A stretch of DNA of 64,000 bases from Gracilaria domingensis (lineage: Eukaryota; Rhodophyta; Florideophyceae; Gracilariales; Gracilariaceae), in assembly GCA_022539475.1 (NCBI GenBank), contig VCMS01000083.1, positions 62,001 through 126,000 of the forward strand, read 5' to 3'. The notes beneath the pieces are model-generated. The model made no database searches, was not told where the DNA came from, and saw only the letters and a program-made list of their open reading frames with translations. Numbering within the stretch: position 1 is the stretch's first letter; each line of letters starts with the position of its first letter. A program made the translations under genes and the position numbers. Positions 10,903-20,480 of the stretch are shown one piece after another.

Positions 10903-11886
10903 GTCACACTAATTGAAAAGCACCATTTTTTGCCAATTTTGTGGAGTGCGGTGCGTGCAACTGCTAATTACACATTCCATTTGACCGCACGTGTAAACGC
11001 TGATGGCCCAGAATCGCCGCAGCTCGGAGCAGAACCGCTATGGCGATGGTATGACCATTCGGGCATGCCCCCGTAAGAAACGTTTTCCTTCCGCACAGCT
11101 TGATTCGGTTCTGTCAATCGGCCCGTTACCACGTCTTTGATGACACGCTCCTAAGGAGTGGCAGCTCGCCAGAGCCACACACAGTTCTGGATCAGTTCAT
11201 AGATCACTGCCGAAGCCGGCTTGCACCTTGTGAAACTCCGTTCATTTGTCCTCTAAAACTTCATGTTAGTTGTCAGTGCTGACCTCTGAAATTTCAGATC
11301 AACGTCATACTTCTCCGAGAGAAACAAGCGGGAAGTGGAAGTCTAAGAAGCCAATTCAGAACAACCTCGTTGTACAGAACAGTGGAGACCAAAACGAAAA
11401 TTTGAGCTGGGCGTCTAGAACGTTGGTAGCATCATGGGCAGAGTCGCCAAACCAGGGGCGCTGTTTCTTTCTTTGAGTTTGTCAAAGATAGTTTCTTCTT
11501 GTACAATAGGCCCGGATGAGGCAGAATAAATACTCGCATCCTGTGCCAACCGCTACAGATTGGAACAGTAGACCGACTCTTCTCCTTTATCCTAACCACC
11601 AACATGTTTCCGCCTGCCTCGTCCACGAGCTTAATAACGGCAAAGTTTTTCACCTTGATCTAGAACCGATACTTTGCACTTGCTCGCTTGATCTGTAGCA
11701 TCTTGATGCTCATCAACAAAAGCCTGGAATGAAAACCTTGCCACCACCACAGCTCATTCATCCGAAACCGAGAAACCAGTACATGTAACAGGACAGTTAT
11801 CATGTAGTTAGAATAGGAGGCAATTTTCGCACGAAACAGTACTCCTGGCAACCATGGCTGCCGGAGACAGAGATACTTCCAATTGG
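10903..11886. other. Intergenic, no supported gene
   Basis: Only short overlapping open frames without recognisable features. Confidence 0.45.
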
Positions 11887-11891
11887 GTACG

Positions 11892-12452
11892 TGTCGAGAT
11901 CTGTCCGAAGCACGTGCCTTCTGGCTCTTCTCAGAGCTAGAGCACGAACCAACGTAGTCCGGACCTGCGGCCCCTGTGAGGCTGTGTGAACGGACGGCGT
12001 CGGGGTTGCACAGTGGCGGCCCCAGAACGGGCTGCGTGCGCAGACGGACGTGCGGCCCCGGAGGGGCTGTGTCGCGTAGTGTCGCAAGACGAAGTAAAGT
12101 TGAATGTACTTTATTGTAGAAGATAGATTATTGATGATTCAAGACAGTAAAGTCGTTCACCGACAACTAGCTCTCTACTTAAGTACTGTTCGAGATAGCG
12201 TAAACCTGCTAAACCGCGTATCTCCCCGCTGAGCCAGATTAGTTGCAGGAGCTCTAGACAGGCGCATATGCGCCTCTAATAAATCAAATACAGTGTATCC
12301 ACGATATATCTCTCGAAAGAGATATATCTTCTGTATCAGTAAACGTAGTTCCACCACCACACAAATGCGACTCCTACAGTGCTCCTCCTGGGTCCCAAAA
12401 CCATCTAGATCCAGATACATATCTGGAACATTTCATAACGCATTTCTCTACA
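11892..12452 (-). repeat. LTR of the short element (left copy)
   Basis: Near-identical to 13253-13813. It contains an internal hairpin with arms GATATATCTCT and AGAGATATATC around a CGAA loop. TG...CA ends. Confidence 0.9.
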
Positions 12453-13117
12453 CTCGAAGTGTTTTTTTTTCGAACAACTGTGTTCGAATATTCCATTATG
12501 AAATGTTCTGAGCGAAACCTTCTCTTCCGAACAAGCGCAGGGTGCCACCAATAAACCTGACATTTCGGGAGGACGTTTGTTACAGAAATGCACAGGGTGT
12601 TTGTAGCAGATGTAGAATCTTGCACAACGTTATGCGCGTCATGTACGTCGCTTACAGGCCGTCCTGGAATCAGAGAAGACATCCGAGAGGTGCATTTGGG
12701 CCTCCAAATTGTGCCTTCTCTCGAGCCCGAGTCCGTGTTTGATGAATTCAGTGCATGACGTTCTCCAAAACTACTTGATGCACCTGACTCACATGAACAA
12801 ATATGGCAGTACTTTTGCAGAGTGACAATTAACGCTCTTCGAATTGAAGGTAATGTGGTCCCATCGACACACAATCCGTTTGCAGACAAGAAACCAATCC
12901 ACGCCCGTACAGTAGCGTTGCTGAGAAACAAGATCGACTTTGGGCGAAACGTTGCAGTGTACTCCACCCATAATCTCTCACCAGTGAGCTTTAGTTCCAC
13001 AAACGCATCCAATATTTCTCTTGCATACTCCTCCAACGCTTGCATATAGTCTTTCCAACCCTGTTTCGAGGCATTCTTCGCTGGAGGGCATGGGTCCTCG
13101 AACTCCGCATCTTCCAT
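12374..13117 (-). CDS. Internal ORF of the short LTR element, possible gag remnant
   Basis: A minus-strand frame from an ATG at 13117 running into the left LTR. It starts MEDAEFEDPCPPAKNA and has a Lys/Glu-rich helical part (WKDYMQALEEYAREIL) that could belong to a capsid-type or DNA-binding protein. No zinc knuckle or polymerase motif is visible. Assignment to gag rests on its position between LTRs. Confidence 0.4.
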   Translation of the reverse strand: MEDAEFEDPCPPAKNASKQGWKDYMQALEEYAREILDAFVELKLTGERLWVEYTATFRPKSILFLSNATVRAWIGFLSANGLCVDGTTLPSIRRALIVTLQKYCHICSCESGASSSFGERHALNSSNTDSGSREGTIWRPKCTSRMSSLIPGRPVSDVHDAHNVVQDSTSATNTLCISVTNVLPKCQVYWWHPALVRKRRFRSEHFIMEYSNTVVRKKNTSSVEKCVMKCSRYVSGSRWFWDPGGAL

Positions 13118-13252
13118 AGCACCGCCTTGCGTAATGAACGTTTTTACGCCGCCACGAGTACAGTAATCGACATCTGCCAAACCGGACTGCAACGCCGGTC
13201 AAAACAGAAAGACAGACTCGTGTTCCAATTATCAGTGTCCCGAAGTTGCAAC

Positions 13253-13813
13253 TGTCGAGATCTGTCCGAGGCACGTGCCTTCTGGCTCTTCTCAGAGCTA
13301 GAGCACGAACCAACGTAGTCCGGACCTGCGGCCCCTGTGAGGCTGTGTGAACGGACGGCGTCGGGGTTGCACAGTGGCGGCCCCAGAACGGGCTGCGTGC
13401 GCAGAAGGACGTGCGGCCCCGAAGGGGCTGCTTCGCGTAGTGTCGCAAGACGAAGTAAAGTTGAATGTACTTTATTGTAGAAGATAGATTATTGATGATT
13501 CAAGACAGTAAAGTCGTTCACCGACAACTAGCTCTCTACTTAAGTACTGTTCGAGATAGCGTAAACCTGCTAAACCGCGTATCTCCCCGCTGAGCCAGAT
13601 TAGTTGCAGGAGCTCTAGACAGGCGCATATGCGCCTCTAATAAATCAAATACAGTGTATCCACGATATATCTCTCGAAAGAGATATATCTTCTGTATCAG
13701 TAAACGTAGTTCCACCACCACACAAATGCGACTCCTACAGTGCTCCTCCTGGGTCCCAAAACCATCGAGATCCAGATACATATCTGGAACATTTCATAAT
13801 GCATTTCTCTACA
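13253..13813 (-). repeat. LTR of the short element (right copy)
   Basis: Direct repeat of 11892-12452, offset by 1361 bp, about 99 percent identical by eye. Confidence 0.9.
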
Positions 13814-14375
13814 GTACGCGGGTAGCAGCATGTCTTCTGTAACACAGACGTAGAGCTACGAGCCAATATCACGCCTGATCACCGTGATCGGCTTGTAGCT
13901 CACGCTCGGGGAGACAGAAGGTCACTCTGTGATCACATGCCCTCTAGCTTGTAGTTTAGTTTGACAGCTAGATAGATAGCTACAGCTACTATAAAGAGAG
14001 CGTCAGCCGGCCTTCCCTTCCATCGGAGAAGGCCAGACTTCATCCAACCCCATTGTGTTTCATCGTCATTAAATAGGCTATGAATCTCATGGAATGCTGT
14101 CTGTACGATGAGAGATACATTACATCCCCCCAGGGATGCGTTCTGTTCATCTCCAAAGAACCGAATCCAAGCCCAGTGTACAGAGTGACAACACCCCACT
14201 TGAATATCCTTTAGCGGAATCACCGTTGTAGCACTTTGAGCTTCCACACAATCGAATTGAATGATGTACAAATGCTTGTAATTGCATAAAACTGAAACCG
14301 AAAACAGAAAACATGTAGATCTCATATGGGAAAAAGAGATTTCTCGTTGGGATTCAGACGACATGCTAGCGTGTG

Positions 14376-14550
14376 GTGCTGTCAGCTGCAGATGACAGTC
14401 ACAGAGGGTCACGATAACACCTCCGCAGTGCCAGCTTGCGGAACACATGCACTGGAGCGGCCATAGCTCAGTCGGTAACCACCTTCGTGTGCTTTTTGTG
14501 TGATCTGGGGGTCCTGGGTTCGAGCCCCAGCTCTGCTTTGCTCCCCTCAC
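14376..14550 (+). repeat. tRNA-derived SINE-like repeat, copy 1
   Basis: Contains an A box (TAGCTCAGTCGG) and a B box (GGTTCGAGCCC) with a good T-arm (CTGGG/CCCAG), but the seven bases before the A box cannot pair with those after the T-arm, and the D and anticodon arms do not fold, so it is not a working tRNA. A matching copy with about 80 bp of shared upstream sequence lies at 36140-36304 in the other orientation, as expected of a dispersed SINE. The minus-strand ORF across it (13933-14550) is a by-product. Confidence 0.6.
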
Positions 14551-15099
14551 GATTCACCATATAGCGACACAATTGATGACTAAGAAATTTTGATGGGAAT
14601 GTCAATGAAGCTGGTGGCATGATTGTTGAAGATGAATCAACCTTCAAGAAGCGAGAAGCACTACACGAACATCGCTGGAGTTCTTCCGAAGTGTAGTGGG
14701 CTCGAATTTTATTGTGTGTTTGTTTGCAACCTACAACGTGACGCGATGCATATGCATGCGTAGCCGCGAAAGCAGTACACGTATGCGGATGTAAGGGTCA
14801 AACGCTCCATAGTTGTGCAACAAAGCTCTTTCGTCGAACAAGGGGGTCATATGTTGCAGCTCTTCCTACACGTACTTTTCCACACGTACACTTCGTTCCA
14901 TGCACACCCCCATGAGTGCAAGAGCACAGTAGAGCTTACTGAGGGGAGTCCGACTCCCCCTTGCAGAGTTTGTTGCATTGACCAAATGAGTTTTGATCTA
15001 CGGAAGTGGCTGATTAGCATTTCACGTTGTTACATCAAGACATCATATCAGTATACGTGGAACTTGAAATGAACGAGCTTGATCTCCGATGAGCAACTA
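14551..15099. other. Intergenic, upstream of the vWA gene
   Basis: No supported gene; one 85-codon plus frame without features. Confidence 0.45.
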
Positions 15100-15107
15100 C
15101 ATAAAAA
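15100..15107 (+). promoter_or_regulatory. TATA-like element (CATAAAAA)
   Basis: AT-rich TATA-like box about 60-67 bp upstream of the ATG at 15167; weaker than the other TATA boxes noted here. Confidence 0.4.
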
Positions 15108-15166
15108 CTCTCCGATACGTCCTGCCATTTCCCGCCTCCCTTAACAAGCCGCAGACATATCCAAAG

Positions 15167-16495
15167 ATGACAGCCACAAACGTTCTTTCTTTTATCCTTC
15201 TTCTGCTTTTTGCATCGGTCTCTTTGGCCGCTCATATCCATGAGGGCCATGGTCCTTATGGACCCAAGTGCCGCAACATGAGAACTTTTCCTTTCGTCTC
15301 CTGCGAGCCCCAGTGCGCCACCTACTCCTTGGACGTACATAGACAGTGTCAGAGCAAACAACAATTTGGATGCTTGTATCGGAGATGTTCTGCTCATAAC
15401 TTCCAATGTGTTTTGAATCCAGAGGTTTCTTCCTCCAATGACTGCCCCGACGGAGAAGTTCAAGTCCGACAGGTCACTCTCAGACCTAACTTTCCCGTTG
15501 AGTTTGATCTTGCTGTTAACATCAAAGGGTTCGATCTGGATGTTGTTCTTCTCATTGACGCGAGTGAGTCAGCCAAGCCTCGCTTGAATGCCGTTAAGAA
15601 CGAGTTGAGCTCATTTGTCAGACAGCTTAATGGCACTGCTCATGTTGGCGTTGCCGTATATGGTGGCGAGGACTCATTTGATGAAGAGGGAATGCAGGTT
15701 CTTTCCCCTGCCGAGGAAAACGTGCAATCGGCCCTGGATGCTCTGGAGAACATTCCTACCTTTCCCGACGGAGTTCGTACGACTTTGACGGCTCTTAGTT
15801 CCATTCAGAGATATCCAAACCCACTTTCCCTTCGCCTCTGGAGAACAATTGTTGTGCTTATTGGTGACACCGCTGGCCGAGAACCGGAATGCTCTCTACA
15901 GATGGATCGAGACCGAATCTCAGGAACTTTGTTCGACTTTTCGAATGGTATTTCAGTGATCCCAGCTAGCTTGGATGAGCCTGGACTAGATGGTGCACTT
16001 CCCCCGATTCAGCCATGCGCTAACAGTTACCTTCCTACTGAAGCACAGCCAGTAGCTGCTGGGCAGGCGAGTAAGATTGCGGAGGACACAGGGGGCGAGG
16101 TTGTTAGCTCTATCACTGCTACTGTTCTTTTGGGAGCCATTGATAGTGTGCGAAGAAACCCAAACAGAGCTCATCAAACGAGGCCTGGTGCAGAGATTTA
16201 TATTTCTACCGCAAGCGTCGTTCCGGTGAATCTGCCTTACTATGAAGTTGTAGAGCCCATCAACGGGTGTGAAGACAAGGTGATCGTGACCACCACTGGA
16301 ATTCCTGAGGACTTTGTGAGTGAGCCAGCGCATTTTACAGGAAAGGTGAAATTAGATCTTCCCGCTGGTATCTGCCAACGCGGGCCTTTCTCGTGCACGA
16401 TCCGTGTAATGGACCATGAGCGTGGACACGAAACTATGAGTCATTGGTCCAGACCTATGACGTATTATAAGAAGATTTCAGTTCGAGCTTGTTGA
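15167..16495 (+). CDS. Secreted von Willebrand A-domain protein, 442 aa
   Basis: The start is set at the ATG at 15167 because a signal peptide follows at once (residues 1-21, core FILLLLFASVSLA); the 26 upstream codons of open frame overlap the TATA-like box. Residues 35-93 hold eight cysteines in a compact module resembling a PSI-like knot. Residues about 125-330 form a vWA domain: DVVLLIDASES gives the MIDAS motif D131-x-S133-x-S135, and VVLIGDTAG supplies a second acidic residue. The order cysteine-rich module then vWA is that of integrin beta subunits and related adhesion proteins. No membrane span follows; the C-terminal 100 residues have paired cysteines. A metal-dependent extracellular binding protein is likely. 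Single exon. Confidence 0.88.
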   Translation: MTATNVLSFILLLLFASVSLAAHIHEGHGPYGPKCRNMRTFPFVSCEPQCATYSLDVHRQCQSKQQFGCLYRRCSAHNFQCVLNPEVSSSNDCPDGEVQVRQVTLRPNFPVEFDLAVNIKGFDLDVVLLIDASESAKPRLNAVKNELSSFVRQLNGTAHVGVAVYGGEDSFDEEGMQVLSPAEENVQSALDALENIPTFPDGVRTTLTALSSIQRYPNPLSLRLWRTIVVLIGDTAGREPECSLQMDRDRISGTLFDFSNGISVIPASLDEPGLDGALPPIQPCANSYLPTEAQPVAAGQASKIAEDTGGEVVSSITATVLLGAIDSVRRNPNRAHQTRPGAEIYISTASVVPVNLPYYEVVEPINGCEDKVIVTTTGIPEDFVSEPAHFTGKVKLDLPAGICQRGPFSCTIRVMDHERGHETMSHWSRPMTYYKKISVRAC

Positions 16496-16496
16496 G

Positions 16497-17756
16497 TGAC
16501 GCCAAGTCACCTTGATATGAAAACTAGCCATATTACATATCCAACTCCCGCCTGTGAATTTCCTTTCTCTCATTATTTGAGAAGCAAATATAGAAATATT
16601 TGTCATGGGACAAGTGATCCGTTGCGAGAGAGCCATCGCGGTGGCTTCGCCCGAAGACTTACTTGGGTTTTATGCGTTATATGGGTCCGATTGTAAACTG
16701 ATGGCGCTCATGTGCGCACTCTGGTTAGAGTGAACCTGGGAGCTGCCGGACCAACCCTTGAGAGGTTCTGTCTCAGCGCCTTTTATGTAGTTTAGAGTTT
16801 CCAGTTTGGGAAACACCCGGGCAGTCTCAAAGAGAAAAGGCACGCTGAAAACAATACGATGAGAGCTAAAAGCTGCAAACCTATGGATATGAATGCCTCC
16901 GCTCTCTCGTTATAGAGATAGAAATATACCTGTGCTGACGCCAAAAGTGAGTAGTGCAGTCACTCAAATACAAATACAAAATTCACCCGACCGGAACAAC
17001 ATAAATACAAACAACAGAACTCGGGTTCAAAAACAAGAAATCCAACGTTCGAAGTCACCGAGAGCTAAGCTCCAAAATTGTTTCAAAGCTGCACTGTCGA
17101 CACCATGTTTTGTAATCAGACGAATCGGCAAAAAAGGTGAAAACTCCAAAAAGAGCAACACAAGAAATACCCGCGACTACCAGCTTAAAATAAAAAACAT
17201 AAGACGATATCCCAGTGATAAACGCAATAGCAAAGCTACAAAACTAAAGCAATACGGCTTGTCTAAATGTACAAGTCAAAACCAACAACAACCAAGAAAC
17301 GTACATTCTAACAAGCTACTTGATGCGCTGTAGAGCCCAAATTTGAAAGCAGAAAAAAGAAGTCGTTACGACAAAAACAGTCGCAGTGTGGGCCGAAGCC
17401 GAAAAAAGAACAATTCACTTTAATCGCACCAAACCAACAAATGAACGCCAACAACAGAGCTGTATGTATATAAAAGCATAAACGGGCGAAAAAAAATTGA
17501 TGGTAAAAAAGCACAAACCATGCCTTACAAAAGTAAGAATGAACAAAGAAAGAGTAGAAAATAGAGGTAAAGAAAGAAACTTTATGGTCAGGGAGTCGGT
17601 ATGAGAGAAAATGTGGTCTACTTCAGTCACTTCAACTAGAACGCTTCGAATTCGAGAATGTCTATCTCTTGATCCTGCAATTCGTATACTTGAGTTGTAC
17701 TTGTCTCACCATTTAGTCAGAAATACCCGATTATTTCTCACTCTTCATAGCAATTA
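16497..17756. other. Intergenic; A-rich tract, no supported gene
   Basis: An open frame at 16893-17333 is Lys/Asn/Gln/Arg-rich because of A-rich DNA and is not credible as a gene. Confidence 0.45.
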
Positions 17757-18431
17757 GTGGTGTCGACTTATCATCTTGTAAGTAAAGGCTTTGTTGTTGG
17801 TTACCTTGTGCCCAAGCTATGCGTGGGGTGTCTTGGACATAGTCACATTGTGGTTTTAATATGTTTTTTTGTGCTACTAGATTCCAGCTCGAAGCCAAGC
17901 CCGAAGCTTCTTTCTTCTCCTCTCGTTTTGCAGCGGTGTAAATCGTTTGTGGCTGTTATGAAATCTGAAGATCTTGTTTGCTTTGCGGTGAATCAAGTTG
18001 ATCATAAAGAATTATGGACTTCGACCGAAGTCATGTTGTTGACCACGCTAAATATTGAACCATCCGCTGCAAAAGCTCTCATTTCCGACCCCGATTATCT
18101 TTGCTTTGCTGCCAGCTCACCGAATAGTGATGAAGCTTCAGAGATCATGGATCACTTCCCGACTTCACCTCGGGCGATTCCAGACATCACTTGGCGGCCA
18201 ATGTTGATGGGTTAATTCAAAGCAATACAGCGTGGCGTTGCGGGAGGGATCGTTTTTTTCGATTCCATCGATAATGTTCTGAACATTCTGGTCAGCCGTC
18301 TGCCAACGGTCTATCTTCGTGGCGTATTGCTGGGTTTGGGACTATCGTTCAGTGTGTCAGTCGGAATCCAGGTCTCTAAAGCTGACATCATGCGCTTGCT
18401 GAGGCTGCTTACGTCTCGTGTCATTGAGTAG
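17757..18431 (+). pseudogene. Family X member X1, broken
   Basis: The plus frame contains an N-terminal acidic part (from MKSEDLVCFAV, residues with SSPNSDEASEIMD), then an in-frame TAA at 18213-18215, then about 70 more open codons ending at 18431. The last part contains RLPTVYLRGVLLGLGLSF, which matches the C-terminal signature of the intact family member at 46719-47141 (RLPSGYLRGLAAGILFA), followed by a shared helical tail ending near Glu. The 5' limit is uncertain. Family function is unknown. It lies in tandem with a second decayed member at 18666. Confidence 0.5.
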
Positions 18432-18665
18432 ATTGAATAGTACTTGTTCTTCCCTCAGCGGGGTGGTGCGGTAGACGAAGGTTTCCTGCATAGGTGCGTC
18501 AAAGGTGGCCTTTGTTTGCGACAAATTTCTCCTGGGACAACATGCTAGCGCAGTCTTGGGTTCATCGTGAATAATGCCTCCCTCAGGATCTCTCTCTGGC
18601 TTTTTTATATGATTGACCTATTGCGCGTACCAGTTTGGACACCGCATCTGTCGTTTCAACTCACC

Positions 18666-19121
18666 ATGACTGACAAGAAGCTGACCGGATCCGAACAAAT
18701 TGCTGCGATGACGGACGACTCTAGTCCTGCTGCCTCCATCCCGGAACCATCACTACCGCCGGCGGAAAGTGTTTTGAATTTGGAAAAAGTCGAAACTGCC
18801 AAGGAAGCCGATATCCCGAATCAAGATGAGGATGACCATGCCCCTAGGACGACTTCTAACACTGGCTTATATGACGTCGAAGTGGAGCTTTCGATTGGCA
18901 TGATGATACGTGTGACGATGTTGCTTCCCAGTTTAGCGACAGGTACCGCCGAGACCTCTGCGAAGTTACGCTAGTTCTTGCGCGAGGTCCTTTACCACTA
19001 TCTCCGTGGATTCTATGACGGGATCTCGTTCGTCCTTGCCGCTCGTCAGCACGGAGATCTGAACCCTGTCCGTCTGCTCCTGAACGATCTTGATGCGCTG
19101 CTTCAGTATCGAGAGGCATGA
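18666..19121 (+). pseudogene. Family X member X2, broken
   Basis: From the ATG at 18666 the frame reads MTDKKLTGSEQIAAMTDD, acidic like the intact member's MSTVEEAIANITDDDTD, to a TAG at 18972-18974. Beyond the stop, in the same frame, LREVLYHYLRGFYDGISF and a tail ending LLQYREA match the family C-terminus (Y-L-R-G-x3-G-I-x-F, then HG, then a Leu-rich helix). The stretch just before the stop matches the family better in another frame, so at least two frameshifts plus the stop are likely. It is followed by a GC-rich minisatellite and then by the two-hairpin motif also found near the other members. Confidence 0.5.
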
Positions 19122-19379
19122 TCCGATGAACGCAATGCGTTCAAATCCCGCATATCCATAAAGTACGTGTGCCTTGCGGTGTCCTTTTCTGGCGAATTGG
19201 GGCGTTACTGGCATCCCTACCATCTCCTTCGTGCGAGAGTGACGCAGCGCGCAGCGTGCGAGTGCCCCATATGTTGCGTGCCAAGCACGTTTTATCGCGT
19301 GGGGCGCTAGCTCCTTGATCGCCTTCTGCGGTAGGCACGGAGGTACCATCTTTTGCAGGGCTGTCTCGCCACAGCGGCG

Positions 19380-19730
19380 CGACGGCAGCATCGTCTGCGA
19401 ACAGCCGTCACGTAGCTGCGGCGCAACGGCAAGGCCTCCTCTTGGGCGCGGCCGTCGCGCCTCGGCGGCACGACGGCGCGCCAAGCGTCACTGTTCTTCT
19501 CAGGCGCGCGGCCGTTGCGCCTAGGGGCGCCACGGCGCGCCGAACAGTGTCGTCTTCTCTAGCGCGTGGCCGTCGCGCCTCGGCGGCGCCACGGCGCGCC
19601 AACCAGCACCGATCTTCCCTGGCGCGCGGCCGTCGCCGCGAAAACGCTGCGCGAAGGTGCGCGAAGTGGCACCGTTCTTCTCGGTCGCGCGGCCATCGCT
19701 ACGAAGCCGCAGCACGCGGCTTGACGCTTG
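19380..19730. repeat. GC-rich minisatellite, about 60-bp unit
   Basis: Five to six diverged copies of a unit containing GGCGCGCGGCCGTCGC...CGGCGCGCCAA...TTCTTCTC. Long open frames on both strands here (Arg/Ala-rich) are products of the repeat, not genes. Confidence 0.8.
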
Positions 19731-19774
19731 GCAAGAAGTGGGGAGAGGAAAGTGCAGCTCCCACGCCGCCCTCT

Positions 19775-19850
19775 CCTCATCTCTTTGCCGAGATTAAACA
19801 GAATCAAGGGAGGGTGTGTCCTACAGAGCGCCAGGACACCCCTTACAGAA
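19775..19850 (+). other. Two-hairpin motif W, copy C
   Basis: Hairpin 1 pairs ATCTC (19779-19783) with GAGAT (19790-19794). Hairpin 2 pairs GTGTCCT (19816-19822) with AGGACAC (19833-19839), followed by CCCC and GAAACGCC. The same order of elements occurs at 47490-47590 and on the minus strand at 37975-38080 with different stem bases. It could be a structured RNA or the end of a small coding frame. Confidence 0.45.
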
Positions 19851-20480
19851 ACGCCTCTACATGTACTTTCATCGCTTGTTGTTCGACAGCAAGTGAACAT
19901 TCTCGTAAAGCTCCTCATGCTACTTCTTCACCGCGCCCAACAAATGGAGCAAGTTCTTCGATCTGCTCAACTGTCATTAACCAAGATCACCTCAACATTT
20001 TGCGATAGTTTACAAAAATATGTATTTGCGAGAGTATCGCGAACTTACACAGAGCGCACTGTATTCTTGAAAACTCAGCTTACACTAGCAGCACGTAATG
20101 CTGACGTAATTCCGTCCTATGGCAACAGCAGGTGCCAATCATCGTTACTGTTCATGAGATAATAACTGAGAACCATACCTTTGTAGCGAAAGCCCGCACA
20201 TCCAACAACAGACCTGTCCAAAACAGAGCAATGGTAGCCAACGCTTTCGAGACTATCAAACGTCTCTTTATAGTAAAACTTCTTCCCCACCACAGAACAA
20301 TGTTCTCTTCTGCAAACACAATCTCTCCGTGACTAACGTAAGCTTTTAATCTTCTCTGTATCGCTTTTGTGCTCTATTATTCGGACTACCTCCAAACTGA
20401 AAAAGACACAAAAAGACATCGTAAAATAAATCTGTGACGTCCAAGAGCCACTGTAAAAGCCAAAATTATGTCCAACATCC
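19851..20480. other. Intergenic, no supported gene
   Basis: Short plus and minus frames only; AT content rises towards the transposon remnant that follows. Confidence 0.4.

Larger units (their letters stand above)
11887..13818 (-). mobile_element. Short LTR retrotransposon with gag-like ORF (TRIM/TR-GAG type), complete-looking
   Basis: Two 561-bp direct repeats (11892-12452 and 13253-13813) begin TGTCGAG and end CTCTACA, and are flanked by a perfect 5-bp target-site duplication GTACG (11887-11891 and 13814-13818). Only about 800 bp separate them, carrying one minus-strand frame and no reverse transcriptase or integrase, so the element depended on enzymes made elsewhere. The two LTRs differ at only about 1 percent of positions, so insertion was recent on the scale of this window. 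The element looks structurally whole. Orientation is inferred from the internal frame. Confidence 0.85.

Noticed and set aside
12175-13781. Two identical 81-codon minus ORFs (12175-12420 and 13536-13781)
   Set aside because: They are the two LTRs of one element, not duplicated genes.
14455-14545. Functional tRNA gene
   Set aside because: Good A and B boxes and T-arm, but the acceptor, D and anticodon arms do not pair.
16893-17333. 146-codon Lys/Asn-rich plus ORF
   Set aside because: A-rich DNA; no globular character, motif or promoter.
19408-20008. Arg/Ala-rich ORFs on both strands
   Set aside because: By-products of the GC-rich minisatellite.
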